Below, piece after piece: positions 11,297 through 24,500 of a stretch of 64,000 nucleotides of DNA (within the stretch, counting starts at the first letter, position 1; each line of letters opens with the position of its first letter). The position numbers were made by a program, and so were the translations under genes. The stretch spans positions 24,244 to 88,243 of the forward strand of contig JAYMSP010000086.1 in assembly GCA_036897095.1 (NCBI GenBank), written 5' to 3'. The notes below the pieces were generated by a model, which saw nothing but the letters and a program-made list of their open reading frames with translations, searched no databases and was not told the origin of the DNA. This stretch comes from Plantago elongata (lineage: Eukaryota; Streptophyta; Magnoliopsida; Lamiales; Plantaginaceae).

Positions 11297-14281
11297 TGTA
11301 ATATGAAATTCCCTTTGAATATAGTCATACCTCAGCTCCCCCTTTCGAAATGAGAGTGAACTCCATGTAGCTCCCCCTTAATATATGCATCGTTAGTGGA
11401 AAAAAATTCTCGGGAAGTCTAAAATACCAGAGTATATTGATTTGCAGTAGAAAGCACATCACAACGGAAACTCTATTCTTCTCCACCTTTTGTCATCAAC
11501 AAGGAATGACTAATCTTCATCACTTGAACTCATTTTGTCTTGCTGGAAGAATGTACGAAAGGTTCATCTTCCGAACAGCTTTCAACCAATGTTTCTGTTA
11601 ACATTTCTGGAACAATGACTGAACCATCAACTTTTGTATAACCGCTTTTCATTCTGATCAGGTTCCTTTTCCTCCTTAAAAATAAGCTCTAGACATGTCA
11701 TCATCCATTCTAGGATCAACCTTTGCATGATGTTGCTGCAACATAATTCAAAGAAGACTTTGGTACCCATATTTGCTTGGGTCCTTGAATGTTAGTTTTG
11801 GGGATCCACTTGTAATGCGATCTTACCCCTTTCTTGAATGGACATTCTCGAACCATATGACCAACTTTGCAGCAATAATAACAAGTATGAAATGACATAG
11901 TAGAAAGTTTGGTAGCATGACAAAGATTTTTACTTTTCGACTCAAAACCTATGCCGCCTTTATCAAGAGACAATTTTTGTATACCAAGTAGTTTATCAAG
12001 GTTTTCTTTACGTTTTGTAAATTTTTCCAAAACCTTGATAAATCCATAATTTTACTTTGTAGATAACTATTCTCTTTTGCAAGAGAAGAGTTGACACACT
12101 CTAGATTTTAATTTTTCAAATTCAACTCATTATTGACATCCATCAATTCCAAAAGTTGTTTTTTAAACTCATAACTTGATTTCTTTGAAATAGTATCAAG
12201 ATCAAAATTATCTTCATAAGCTGAATTGGTATGCCAATTAATGTCATCTTCACTATAAAATGATACAGAATCTGAGTCATAAAAGTAAACTTCATTATCA
12301 GTATCAAACTTCGATGTTACCTTTGTATTGGCCATAAAGCACGATGTTGCTTGTTTCTTGTCATCTTCCGGGAACGTTTCGTGTTCCTCCCAAGTTGCTG
12401 CCATGAAATCTCTCGTTCCTTTTAACCTTTGGACATTCAAATCTGATGTGACCTGTAATATGACACTCATAGTAATGAATATTTGATGAATTAGCCTAGT
12501 TAAAATACTTACCACCTTTGCGTGTGTTCAACTTGGTTTGTTGATTCTTGAGAGCATTTAGCTTTTTGGTCCATATTAATTCGATTTGCTCTTTTCCTCA
12601 TCATCCATTTCCTTGTAGCCATAATCATCATCATCAACATCTTCGTCATACGAGGATTTGAAGGCTATACTTCTCTTCATTTCATGCTCTTCATGCTCCA
12701 CAAGTGAAAACTCATGTGAAATAAGTGAACCAATCAATTCGGACATTGTCATGTTGTTGATGTCCTTCACCTCCATTATGGCAGTAGTCTTTGGGCTCCA
12801 TGATTTTAATAAAGATCGTAAGATCTTTTTCACCATGTCACTTTGTGAATACTTTTTTCCCAAAGCTATTGATGGATTCATTATCTCCATAAACCTGTTA
12901 TACATAGAAGTAATACTTTCATCAGGTTTCATAGTGAACATTTCAAACTTACATTTAAGAATGTTTATGCGCTCTTCTTTGACTTGATTTGTTCCTTCAT
13001 GAGTCACTTGCAACATATCCCACATCTCTTTGGCAGTCTCGCATGAGCCTACATGATTGTATTCTTCCTGTGTCAATGCACATGTAATTAATGTCTTTGC
13101 TCTAGCATTCATAGTTAGATGCATTTTGTCCTCAACCGTGTACTCCTCCGTTTCGTTTGGTCTCATGACATTGTTGACCATTTTGGTGGGAACAACTGGA
13201 CCTTCATTAACAATGTTCCATATATCCCAATTAACAGAGATGATGTGTTCCTCATCATGTTCTTCCAGGAAGTGTAATCAGTTCCATTGAAAAGTGGTGG
13301 TCTATTGTGTGCAAGACCTTCTGCAAAAACGTCATTACTAAACAAAGTCATTAGTGATCGTTAGCACTCAAGTTGTTAAACTTAAAACGAGTGAACCAAG
13401 TTCTAGATGCCAATTGTAATATGAAATGCCCTTTGAAAAAGGTTTCTGACTTTGAAATAATGATTGAAAGAACGACTGAAAGAAGTGAAGTTTCATTTAA
13501 CGTTTCACTCAAAGTTCCGACGTGACAGCAAAAAACAGATTACAGACTTCGTTTTATGAAAACTCTAAATGCAATAACGATGCAGTTCAGAAAAGAATGC
13601 AATGCAGAAAGCTTTAAAAGGTAAACCAGAATTATAGTGGTCGGCCACAAAAGTGCCTACATCCACTCCCCAAGCGATTACTCTTGGGTATTCATACTAA
13701 GATCTTTGATAGACCACTTACAACCGCAAGCACTCAAAGATAACAACCCTTGTACTTCCCTCTTGCTCCGTCTAAGCTATCCCCACCTAGACTAAGTGAC
13801 TCGTGCCAAGGAGCAATCCCAACTCCTATCACCACACGCTAACAAGATCTTAGAACTCTCAATACAATGATTGAATTAATAAGAAAACCCTTCACTAAAA
13901 CTCAGACAAATTAATATAATCAAACTAAAGAAGGGCTGAGTATAAAGATGAAGGTGACTGCTTGAATCGATGCTCTCAACACGTTGTATTTTCTTTCTCT
14001 TGATTCGTACTTTTGTTGTGTTGAATAAGATGTATCCCTTTCTGATTTATAAGCTTCCAAGCGTTGATACAGTCTGCAGAATAACGTTACTTTCTTCAGA
14101 CTTTTTCCATATTATGTTGAGACTTTTTAGGAGTTTATTTTAATTGAAACTCTTCAAAATCTTCCTCCTTATCTCTTTTGAGAACGTTGGATTCCAGGTC
14201 AGTTCCTATATTTTCTCTCAGGCTTCAATGTTAAGGAAATATACTTGTTTGTTATCATCACATCAATTCTTAGGGCCAACA
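11297..14281 (-). mobile_element. Ty1/copia deletion derivative with gag remnant
   Basis: 2,985 bp, starting TG and ending CA, flanked by 5-bp GATAC duplications. It is read on the minus strand. The 5' LTR is 13415-14281, followed by a degraded tRNA-Met-type primer site (TTGGCATCTAGAAC, about 13400-13414) and then gag pieces from 13351 to 11716. These include a UBN2-type gag region (TDYTSWK near the start; long charged stretches) and a CCHC zinc knuckle, CYYCCKVGHMVREC, near 11850. Protease, integrase and RT were not found. A polypurine tract (AAAGGGGGAGC) lies at about 11336-11347, but only the last ~23 bp of the 3' LTR remain (11297-11319). It is therefore internally deleted and non-autonomous. 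Confidence 0.85.
13415..14281 (-). repeat. 5' LTR of the copia derivative
   Basis: 867 bp from TGTAATATGAAATG to CCAACA on the plus strand (the LTR itself is read on minus). Its inner end matches 11297-11319 with a single mismatch over 23 bp, which is all that remains of the partner LTR. The inner boundary abuts the primer-binding-site-like sequence. Confidence 0.75.
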
Positions 14282-14286
14282 GATAC
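14282..14286. repeat. Target-site duplication GATAC (right copy)
   Basis: Second copy of the 5-bp duplication bounding the copia derivative; it lies within the helicase pseudogene. Confidence 0.85.
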
Positions 14287-16000
14287 AAACCAATATGTGC
14301 TAAGGATTGACCTGACTCTTGTTGATTGTCATTGCATAGTAAACCGATATAGGAAATTGTTTGCGTTGAAATCTAATTGGAAATTTTGTAACATCTGAAG
14401 GTGTCAATACCATGCGTGGTATAAGTACCTTTTGTCCCATATTCTTTCTTGCTATCATTTTTGCCTCTATGACTTTCTTCCCGATTGCAGTCACAATCAA
14501 TCTTGTTCCATTACAAAGCTCGGCAGACTGGTCGATATTCCTTAAAAGCATTATTGAGCATCCAACTTTCAGACGAATGAGGTGGTTTGGTACCTGATGC
14601 CCTAAAAGTATTAAGAAATTCGACTGAATATACATCTTCTCTACTAACAATGTCATCCTCATCAGGACATATGTTGTCACTACTCATGAACTCAATTGAA
14701 TCTCCAGGTAACATTGACATTATATAGTCATTAATCTCATGAACTATCTCATTAGTTGGTGCAAGAATCGCCCTGTCCTGAAAATATAAACCATGACCAA
14801 TATGGTCTATGAGTGAAGGATATGTGCTATTGACCATTGCAGCAATCGGATCAGGTGCATCACGAATAAGGATATCTTCAGGTAACTTGAATTTGACCTC
14901 GCCATCATTTGTCGTGCCTACTTGCCCATCTCCTATGCGTAGCAACCACTCGGCAAATTCCCTAAAGTTGTCAGTTTCAATAGGTGAGTTACCAGCCTTG
15001 GCAAAATATAAATTTATTGAGTAAGTTGTTCAATAATTTTTTTTAAAACCGAGCAAATATGTGTAATAATTACATAAGTGATCATACTTAAAGGCGCATG
15101 TTCTTGGTCAACTTCAAAACATGACATGAACTCCACATTTTTTTCGATGAGCATAGAGCTGGGTGAACTATACCTCCCTTACTACCCTTGGGTACAACTG
15201 GTAAGATTTGTCTTAAGTCCTCACCAAAGACGACAACAAAACTACCGAAAAGCTTAGACATTTAGCCATCAGGTCCTCTCATAACATCTCGAAGGCTACG
15301 ATCAAGCGCTTCAAAGCAAAATCGATTAATCATTGGAGCCTCTCGTCCCAGATGATCAATTTAGTATTCATACACAAACTTGAAAGATCTCTCCCAGAAG
15401 TTAGTCTACTGCACATGGAAGTCTCGTCAACCTGCAATGGTATGCTAAACGTGGAATGAACGGTACGTCCTCTAGAAAGAAGCAATGAAGCAATACTGCT
15501 CGAAGCTACGAGCAGGACGATATCACGTCTCCCACGTAATGTTGAGCACAATATTCTCCATAAGAATGTCTTTCCTGTTCCACCATACCCATATAGAAAG
15601 AATACTCCTCCGTTACCTAATGGTTGCATCCATAATAATATTATATACACTCCTATGTTCTTCTGTTAGACATGGGTAAAAACGACTGTGCTCTTCCATC
15701 ATTTGAGCCACATCGTAATCCAATTCCTCTGCAATTAGACTATTCTGACCATTTTGTATCTCTACATTATCAGGCAACGGCATTCCTTCGAACTCGATTA
15801 AGCTAGTTCCATTACGACGAAGCATCTCTTCTATTTCTGCCAGAGTGAAGTTCTTCAGTTGCTCTTCAAAAAGCTCCAGATCTATTTTTAATGGTATTGA
15901 AATAACTTGAACTTAAAATTAATGAAAGAAACAACCATTATAATACAAAGAAAAACGTTAATAATTATTAATAGCATACCAGATTTATCCATCTTCTTAC

Positions 16001-16779
16001 GTAGCATGTATAGGTTTCCATTTGATAAATACTCCCACGTACTAATTGAGCCCTTTTTTGTTTGTTTTTTCCTGAGTTGACCCGGATATAAATTTGGTCA
16101 ATTGACTTGTGACTTCAATGGTCCTACGTCCAATTCTCATTATGTACATTTTCTTTGTTTTAGTTACATTCAGATTTACAATATACTACTTATTCGTTTC
16201 TCCAAAGAACTCTGAATTTGATATTCACATGCAACGAAACCACAAATGATTGTTGTCTCAAATGATAAGAACTTAAATTCACGTTAAGCAAGATTTAAAA
16301 TTCGATCTTAGTGAATATAACACACACCCGTAAGAGAGTTGTCCTTGATGTTCAGCTGAATTAGTCATATGTAACGGATACAAATACCTGTTAGAAGAAA
16401 AGAAAAAGAAAAAGAAGAAAGAAAGAATTTGAAACCGAACTGAATCAATCCAATCCGAATTTATCCGAGAGGTATTTCAGCTCGAGTTACCGTTCCAGTT
16501 TTCCTTTGTCCAATTCAGATCAAAACGGCCATTTGACAAGTGCCCAAGTATATGTACACATGCAACGATTTGTCCAACGTGATTTTTCTTTCTTTCTCAA
16601 AGTGTAACCATCAAGATTATACAACGTCCAGCCATTTCCGATGATTGCCAAGCACAGTTTTGTCTTCTTATGTATCGAACTTTATGTACAGCCGAATCCA
16701 GAAACATCAAATCCTTTAAACACTTCTTTTAATAGATTCAAACAGCCACAAATCTCTTGCGATAACTCACAAGTAAACT
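16001..16779. other. Spacer upstream of the second P450
   Basis: No gene seen. It includes a purine-rich AGAAAAGAAAAAGAAAAAG tract at about 16395-16425. It should carry the promoter of the downstream P450. Confidence 0.4.
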
Positions 16780-18423
16780 ATGGAAATTTTGAACTACTAC
16801 CTTGTAGTAGTGTTTCTTCTACCCATACTTTTCTTGATCATCATATTCAAATTATTCACATTCCATCCAAACAAGAACCTACCCCCAAGTCCTCCATCTC
16901 TACCAATAATAGGCCACTTTCACCTCATCAAAACTTCCTTTCACCTTGCACTAGCCTCTCTAGCTTCCAAATATGGTCCTATCTTTTTCCTTCAACTAGG
17001 CTGCAAATCACTGGTTGTGATTTCCTCTCCGTCTGCGATCGAGGAATGCTTTACCAAACATGACGTGGTATTCGCCAACAGGCCAAGTTCGGTGTCAGGG
17101 GACCACCTAACGTACGACTACAAAACTTACGTATGGTCACCTCACGGCCATTTTTGGAGGATTCTGCGTAAACTCTCTGTAGTTGAGATGTTTTCGACAC
17201 AAAGCTTACATAAATCTGCTATAATACGTGAAGAGAACATATATTCACTCCTTCGCGTCATGTTCAAGGGATCGAAGACTAGTGGCTGCAGGCAGAGGCT
17301 TGATCTTAATTATTTGTCTTCAACATTTAGTTTCAATAATATAATGAGAATAATTACAGGGAAACTATGCGTGCAAGAGGAGGAAGTTGCGAGTGAAATT
17401 GGAAAGCAGATAGTGAAACAAATTCGGGGAACATTCTTCACTAGCCTTTCACTTGGAGTGTGTGATTACTTCCCAGTTTTGAGGTGGATTGGTTATAAAG
17501 GAATTGAAAAGAACTTGATGTCAATACACAAAAAGAGGGATGAGTATGTGGAGAATCTGATACGAGAAACTCGAGAGCAAAAAAACAGCTTTCAGGAGTC
17601 GAATGACAACAGCATTTTGATTGATACTCTCTTTTCTCTTCAAGAATCAGAACCTGAATTTTACACCTATGAGGTCATCAAGAGTACTGTTCTGGTAAGC
17701 TTCACTAAAACACAATTAAGTACACTGATCTTGTTAAAATCGAACATATACCACTCCACTTCACAACATGCATAACAAAATTTATGGTCTCAAAACCTGT
17801 TCTTTGTGATTTAGTTGATGATTATAGCTGGAACAGAGACCTCTGCAGTAACAATTGAGTCAGCCATGTCCCTTCTACTAAGCAATCCAAATGCATTATG
17901 CAAGCTAATCCAGGAAATCGATGACAACGTGGGGCATGAACGGTTGATAAGTGACTCTGATCTTCCCAATCTTCCTTATCTTCGTTCAGTTGCCAATGAA
18001 TCTCTAAGACTGTACCCTCCAGTACCAGTAATATTGCCACATTATTCTTCAGAAAACTGCGTAGTAGAGGGGTACACAATACCCAAAAACACAATTTTAT
18101 TAGTGAACGCCTTTTGGACACATAGAGATCCTAATGTATGGGATGAGCCTGAAAAATTCAGACCTGAGAGATTTTTGGCTATGGATATGGAAAAAGAAGG
18201 TTATAAGTTTGTGCCATTCGGAATGGGGAGACGAGCTTGCCCTGGAGCTGGATTGGGATTACGAACTATAATGTTGGCAGTGGGTGCTTTCATTCAATGT
18301 TTCGAGTGGGAAAAAGTGCCAGAACATGAGGATCTGGACCTGAATTGGAAGGACAAGGCCAAGCCTCTTGAGGCTGTGTGTTCTCCTAGGCAACAGGCGA
18401 TTGATATTCTGTCGCAACTCTGA
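16780..18423 (+). CDS. Cytochrome P450, CYP81-like
   Basis: Two exons, 16780-17694 and 17815-18423, with a phase-0 intron at the same family position as in the P450 at 8884; 507 aa, normal length. The N-terminal hydrophobic anchor (residues ~6-25) and the hinge [18 protein letters not shown] are typical of ER-bound P450s. The I-helix reads AGTETSAVT (acidic residue kept), the K-helix ESLRL supplies ExxR, the PERF motif is FRPERF and the heme loop [16 protein letters not shown] is canonical. All catalytic landmarks are present, so it is probably an active monooxygenase of the CYP81 type; the substrate cannot be read from sequence. The two P450 genes share orientation and intron position and probably arose by tandem duplication, later separated by transposon insertions. 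Confidence 0.9.
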
Positions 18424-19348
18424 TCCGTTATGATAAACCTTAGTTTTCCTTTTGTATGTCTAATTGTCAATATGCACAAGGAAGTATATTGCAATACTGA
18501 TCATACTTTCATAACTGTTTAAACAATACAATCGATCCTATCCAATAGGCTGTGTAAGGCGCGTATGTTAAATTAGTTTTCGTCTAATGTGGTGCGTAAA
18601 ACATAGGTATCTGAAAAGCATGCATAAATTTGGCGATCGGTAAGACAGACAGACAGATATTGTTTAGGTTGGTAACTTATGTTATTCTCAGCTATGTAAG
18701 TGAATAGCCTTAAAAGCATAAACTGGAAAGCCATTTGGGCTATATATTCCAGCAAACAGCTTTGCTTTGAGTTCAAGGCTTCTGTAGTTCTTTTATGCTT
18801 TGTGCCAGTCTCTTTTTTCATACTAGTCCTACTTACATTATTCCCAATAAGGTCATTTTCATCGACGGTGAAACATTAATTCCAACCATTTTCTACGTTC
18901 AATAGTCCGTGTTTCTTTCAACTGGAGAAAAAGTGAAGCTAAATCTAACGAATCAAGAAAGTGACATTTCAACCATTTGCACTATAGTCTTTAGTCCAAG
19001 AGACAGAATTGATAGCTGAGTTGGTGAAACAAACCTACCCACATTCTCCAAAACGCAACTATTACATTACAAGGATAATACCCGTTAAGACTTTTGGATG
19101 AGATTATGAAGATTTGTGTTTCAGTTCGAACTTGTAGATCAGATTAAAAAGACTCTTGTGGTACAAAATCTTGGTAATATTGGAGATCAACAATCTTTTT
19201 ATTCACTGATGGCCTCCAGAATGGATAATTTATAGGACTAGAAAGATGCAAATGGATGTGTAAATTCAATTAACCTGTACCTAGATCTGTACTCAATAAT
19301 TGAAAACAAGAGAGCTGAAAATGACTCTTGGTCAATATTCTACCTCAA
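18424..19348. other. Spacer between convergent P450 and esterase genes
   Basis: Holds the 3' flanks of two convergent genes. No other gene or repeat was recognised apart from a short GACAGACAGACAGA run near 18645. Confidence 0.4.
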
Positions 19349-20565
19349 CTATCTAACCAAGTTGATAACAAAGTTGTTGAACCTTTTGGGCGCACTGCTG
19401 CTTTGGACCGAGCGTGGCGCCATGATCTGTACGAAGGCGTCGGCCAGCATCTGCCCCAGCCTGACCTGAGCCGACGTGCTGAGGTGTAATTCGTCCATCA
19501 GCAGCGGCAACCCCTTAGCATCGACACATCTAACGTTTGCAAGGTCAGTTTCCAGCTGAACTTTTCTTATTCTCTCTACATATGGTCCTTGTCCTGAAGC
19601 CAATGCTACCTACACCACAAAATACAACCAAAACTCCCAATCTTAAGATGCCTTTTTGTCCTAAACACCGCAAGAAACGGTGAAAATGCCAAGTTCGTTA
19701 AATTCTATGCTATATACACCAAAAAGAATTGTTTTCAATACTTTTCATCACTGTGGAAAAACATCCAACTGGCACTTTCAAGACTAATACTGATTGTTTT
19801 ATTAGAGTACCAAAAATGGAATTTGGTTCTTTAAGTATTACAGTGTTTGAGAAAATTATGTGAAGTAAAAAAACATCAAGTGGAACAAATGGAATATATG
19901 TTTTTAGGACCACTACAGTCATGAAAAAAAAATGATAGGCTAGTTGCATTATATTATACCTGGATAATAGGAAGCAGAGGAGATTGAAGATCAGACCGGA
20001 CATCATCAAAGAACTTGTGCAGTCTCCTCTTATACATCTTTGCATCCTCATCAGTTCTAGTATCACTCTCACCTTGATACCATAAAATTGCTCGAATTAT
20101 CCCCCCACCATTGCGTAATGCCGCCTGAGACCTCAACATTAGCTGATTATAGAGACTGCTTCCACGCCTCCACTCAGTTATATTTGTCCCTCCCACTGCA
20201 CACGGGACTAAACCGATCTCCGCAATGCCACGGTCTCTCTCAAGAACCGAGTTAGCGAATGCCATTCCCGGGCCAACCCCACAAATTCTACCCACATCTA
20301 TGTCGCGGTGGAGAGGCTCGTGCGCTTCCTCCCAGTTAAGCTCAGCATTCAGCCGGAGTACACGAGAACTAGCGTTGCATTCGGGAGGAATGAATCCGTC
20401 CCATGTGTTGTTGGTCACGCCTCCTCGACCGGACATGTTGCTCTGGCCAGCTAGGATGAATATGCTTTTGGTGCCCTGAAAATTATTGGCATTGCTAGGA
20501 GATAGACCTTGAGATGTCACCAAGCTGGAGTAAGCCAGAAGGCTCAACCAGACAATGGTAAACAT
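19349..20565 (-). CDS. Probable secreted carbohydrate (acetyl)esterase, SASA/DUF303 family
   Basis: Two exons on the minus strand, 20565-19960 and 19609-19349, joined in phase 0; 288 aa. Residues 1-18 are a hydrophobic signal peptide (MFTIVWLSLLAYSSLVTSQG). The SGNH-type landmarks are in order: nucleophile block GQSNMSGRGG (near residue 40), the oxyanion-type glycine-rich block VPCAVGGTNITEW, the WYQGESD block and the C-terminal DELHLS block supplying the Asp and His. This matches plant proteins annotated as probable carbohydrate esterase At4g34215-like, thought to remove acetyl groups from cell-wall or other sugars. The precise substrate is unknown. The start was chosen because it gives the signal peptide directly. 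Confidence 0.9.
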
Positions 20566-20798
20566 GCCTTTCCTCAGAGGAAAGTGTAGGAAAACAAATG
20601 ATGTAGTGTAGTAGCAGTAGTAGTATTTAGCTTTAACAAATACTAGTACTAGATTATAATGATTTATGAATTGGACTGTTTGGTAAGAAACAGACGGGAC
20701 ATTATTTTAGTTGTTTGCTAAGTCATGACATGGATAAAAACATGCTTCAGAGCTGTTCCATGTTCAGATTCTTAAGAATTATTGAATTATCCCCACAC

Positions 20799-20830
<32 letters not shown>

Positions 20831-21508
20831 ACTGTACATATTCTCAAATACTTTTCCTATTACAAGACTTCTCTAATTAAAAGACTTTAGCCTTTTCCAA
20901 TAAGAAGAGTACAACTTGGTATACTTTCCAATTGAAAGACTTTTCCTATTAGAAGAATACAACTTGGTGTAAATTAAAGGTTATTTGGTTTATTATTTGC
21001 CAGTTTCCAATAATGCATGCATTAACAAAATTATTGTAGATCAGAGCATGCCCCAGATACAAAATTACTGTACAGAATAGCTTGGGTTCCACCTGCAAGT
21101 TGATATTGGCAAAATAATTTATTTTTTTTACTCAATACAGTCAAGGAACTGAAATTTTGTCTTTATGAGCAGTGTGCACTTGCAGGTCTAAGCATGATAC
21201 TTGTTTTGTCTGAAGATCATGCTATATCTAGAAGCAATAATTCAGCAGCATAAAAAAGATTTTCAAGATTTCAGGTCAAGTTATATAGTATAATATTCAG
21301 ATATCGCGAGAAAACAGATGAGTTTTGGTATATACAAGAAAAAAATACAACTGCACAGCATGGATTTGCTTCCTCCTTGGGGGAACTTCATCATCAGATT
21401 GCAAAATGATGTGAAAAGGCAAAGCACAAACATTTCGGCAGATACAGCATTCTCAAAACAAGTTATACCCATAAACTAATGATATGAACATTATGGCTAA
21501 AAGAGCAT
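20566..21508. other. Spacer with (TA)n(GA)n microsatellite
   Basis: 5' flank of the esterase and 3' flank of the MRG gene. It contains a TA dinucleotide run joined to a GA run at about 20800-20830, and around 20855-20960 the phrase CTTTTCCTATTA-AGA recurs (short local repeats). No gene seen. Confidence 0.4.
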
Positions 21509-24500
21509 TCACTGCCTAGCTACTCCATCTTTAGCCCCATCCGATGTTTGATATTTGGAAAGAAAGAACGAACTTTGGTTGGATTGGAGAAACCTGCAAG
21601 ACAATAGAGAAAATCCATTATTTATCAGCATAAGGTACGCAGTAAACATATCGCCACAGAAGTTAGCAGAGTGTAACATGATGTTTCGGAATATAGAAAC
21701 AATAAAGGCAACACACAACAACAGAGATAAACATAAAGTCATATTGGGTGGAAATTAGATCACACTCACTTGAGGATGTCCACGGAGCAGAACTCCAGCT
21801 GAGCCAGTGTGTCAGTTTCAATATTGATCGAGTTGAGCAACTCTGGCAGTTTAACTGATACAGAAAGAGTAGATAGGCTTAGTAAAATACAAATAATTTA
21901 CATTTAAAGAAATTTAGAATTTTAATAAGAGCGTCCGATTATAGGCTGTAGGCAACATACCAAAGAGTCTTAATAAATGTTCTGCTCCATAGACACTCGA
22001 AGGAGAGACGTTGTCTGAAATTACTGCTTTGTATTGCTCCCGTTCATTGCGGTACAGGAGAATGGCAGACAACGCTTTATCAAAATAGATACGCAAGCCT
22101 TTTACGATCTCTGCTGTTGTGTCATCAATCCTTCACGCAGAAAAATTATTTAGAAAATGATATAAACATGAACAGGGTTGCATCATCAGCTGATATACTC
22201 AATACTCCAAATAGTAGTCTGTTTAGGATCAGACTTATTCATTTTTCCACCTGATTTGTCAGATGGCAATGAAAGGTTCAGACAGAATTTTGGTGAATAA
22301 CCAAAAAGTGGTGCAGATAAACAGAAGTAAAACTACTGACAATCTGACATAGGGGTCATATGATTTTTGAAAATCAACCCAATGCCAACTGAAAAGGGTG
22401 GATATGTCCAGGACAGACAATTTACTAAGAAAATATTAGCTGATGCGGTAAGCCAAATGAAAATTTAGATGCATAGTGGCAACATGTACCAAGTGAAGAT
22501 GAGACAACAGCTTCAATTAGACAACACTGAAAAGGCGATGAAGATAGTTACCAAAATACTGAATGTTATGCCACTTACCGGCTATCCTTCTTCACACGGT
22601 AATCAAAATATTTGTCCAGTATCTGATATACAGTAGGAAAGCGGGGAAGTTTGACTAGCTACAAAATAAAAGATATTGCAACAGAAAACAACATTTGCAA
22701 TTAGTGAAATTATACAGCTGTATACAAAAGAATCACAAAAACTATAACATAGATGTATCATTTATAACAAACAAAATAACTACACCCGATCTGAATTCGC
22801 ATATACAAGATCAAACTATTGCATGGTAAGACGCAATCTGGATCACATTTTAATATCATAATAGATAAGCTTTAGTGAGGCAAATTATGGTAACATTGAA
22901 AGATCAAAAAGTTTGTGCTAACATCAATGCTGCCAGCCAATTAAATCAAACTTCAATAATTATCACGCAAAGGAATGTGTAACTATAATATGGAGGAATT
23001 TGTAACGTAGTGGACCCGAACTGACAGAACCAGAAGCATGATGAAGCTTTTGGACCATAACAATAACAATGAATGAATAGTACAACACTGAATCCAAGTC
23101 CGGATGCTTTTGACGTTCAAAATTAAAAAGCATACTGTTTCGAAAAACATAAATTGACATTGAATAAGGGCATGAAATACACATAAGCTCAGACACATAC
23201 TGAAATGGGGATACTATAAATGGAAGCTAACGGCTTTTTTTTTTCGTTTAATACTTACAGGGTATAATTTAGATGTTACATATTCAAAAACAAAGCACAG
23301 TCGAAAAGTTCGCATTCATGATCAAGCTAAAGGGACAAACCAGGAATAATGATTGTTGCACATGTGCTAGATAGTGGAGGATTTTAAATTGAAGCATGAT
23401 TACCTGACCCAGCTGAGTTATAGACTCATAATCATCAACCAGTTGCATTTTCAGTGCGGAAGGAATTTGAATGTTTACAAGATTTTCCAGTGGCACAATA
23501 CATTCCTGTCAATAAAAGGATCATCAATTCATGAAGCTTCAAATGAAAGTCTGGAAAAAATGATGATGGTGATGATGATGATAAAAACAAAAATTGATAA
23601 AGAATAGTCAACTTGAAGAAAACTATATAAAATAAGAAAATAGATAAATAATCAAACAAAGCAGCGTATCAATTTCCAAAAAAAATCAAGAAATTATGAT
23701 CGCAAAATACAATAATTGATGAATGAAATATAATCACGTGTTCACACCATTCCTGCTGCACCTCCAATATTGTTTGCTAATGGTTAACATTTGCGCATTG
23801 TACTTTTTCTCTCCTCGTTATTAGTGCAAGTATATTCATGACAAACTTCAAAGTTTTAGCAATTCACCACAAATACAATTACAAATACACTTAAGTTTCT
23901 CAAGTGAACACTTAATCATATAGCCTATTTCCAAAATCATGAATTCATTTAGCTGTAGAAGAAGATAGTAGAAATCCAAATCAAGAAACAAACAAGTGGC
24001 CAACTACGTTTATATACTTGAATAGATGAAATGAACCTTTAAGTATCTCTGTGTTGCATCGATGGGACCTGACCACATCACACCTCTAACTATTGTATCA
24101 TAGAATTTCAAGTAATTAACATTCAGTCATTCACAATTCAAAAGCTCCAGCATGAAAGTGAAGTTCTCTCATGACTCCACTCCATAAAGCAAATTAACGG
24201 ATACATTGTGATTAAATAACAAGCTAAACCGAGAGAGCCGGCACAGCTATTGTAAGAGATCACAAAGAAAATGTACCTTTTCAACGATTTCATGCTTCCG
24301 CTTCTTGCCTTTCGCCCCTGCAATAGTATCAAACGTGATTTAAATGCCACTCGCAAAAATCATTTGTCTAGGAATTCAGTAATAGGAGCTATTTATGTGG
24401 TTTCCAACTTTTAACTTTTAATGTGAAGTAGAACTAATGGTGTAAACAACTTCAAGTCTGGCTAGAATACATTTCAATCAATTAAATGTTGGACATATTC

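Larger units (their letters stand above)
11036..16000 (-). pseudogene. Helitron PIF1-like helicase pseudogene, split by a copia insertion
   Basis: Read on the minus strand from about 15900 down. A linker segment (QLKNFTLAEIEEMLRRNG) is followed by a P-loop GYGGTGKT near 15580, the Walker B-like LIIWDE near 15350, then EAPMINRFCFEALDR in another frame, the region PRMVLTPSDVTKFPIRF around 14400 and AMTINKSQ around 14320. The last helicase motif, QLYVTFSRVTSRK, is at about 11210-11260, on the other side of the 11297-14281 insertion. Several frameshifts and stops make it non-functional. The N-terminal Rep (HUH) domain was not found. PIF1-type helicases of this kind belong to the rolling-circle RepHel protein of Helitrons. 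Confidence 0.85.
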
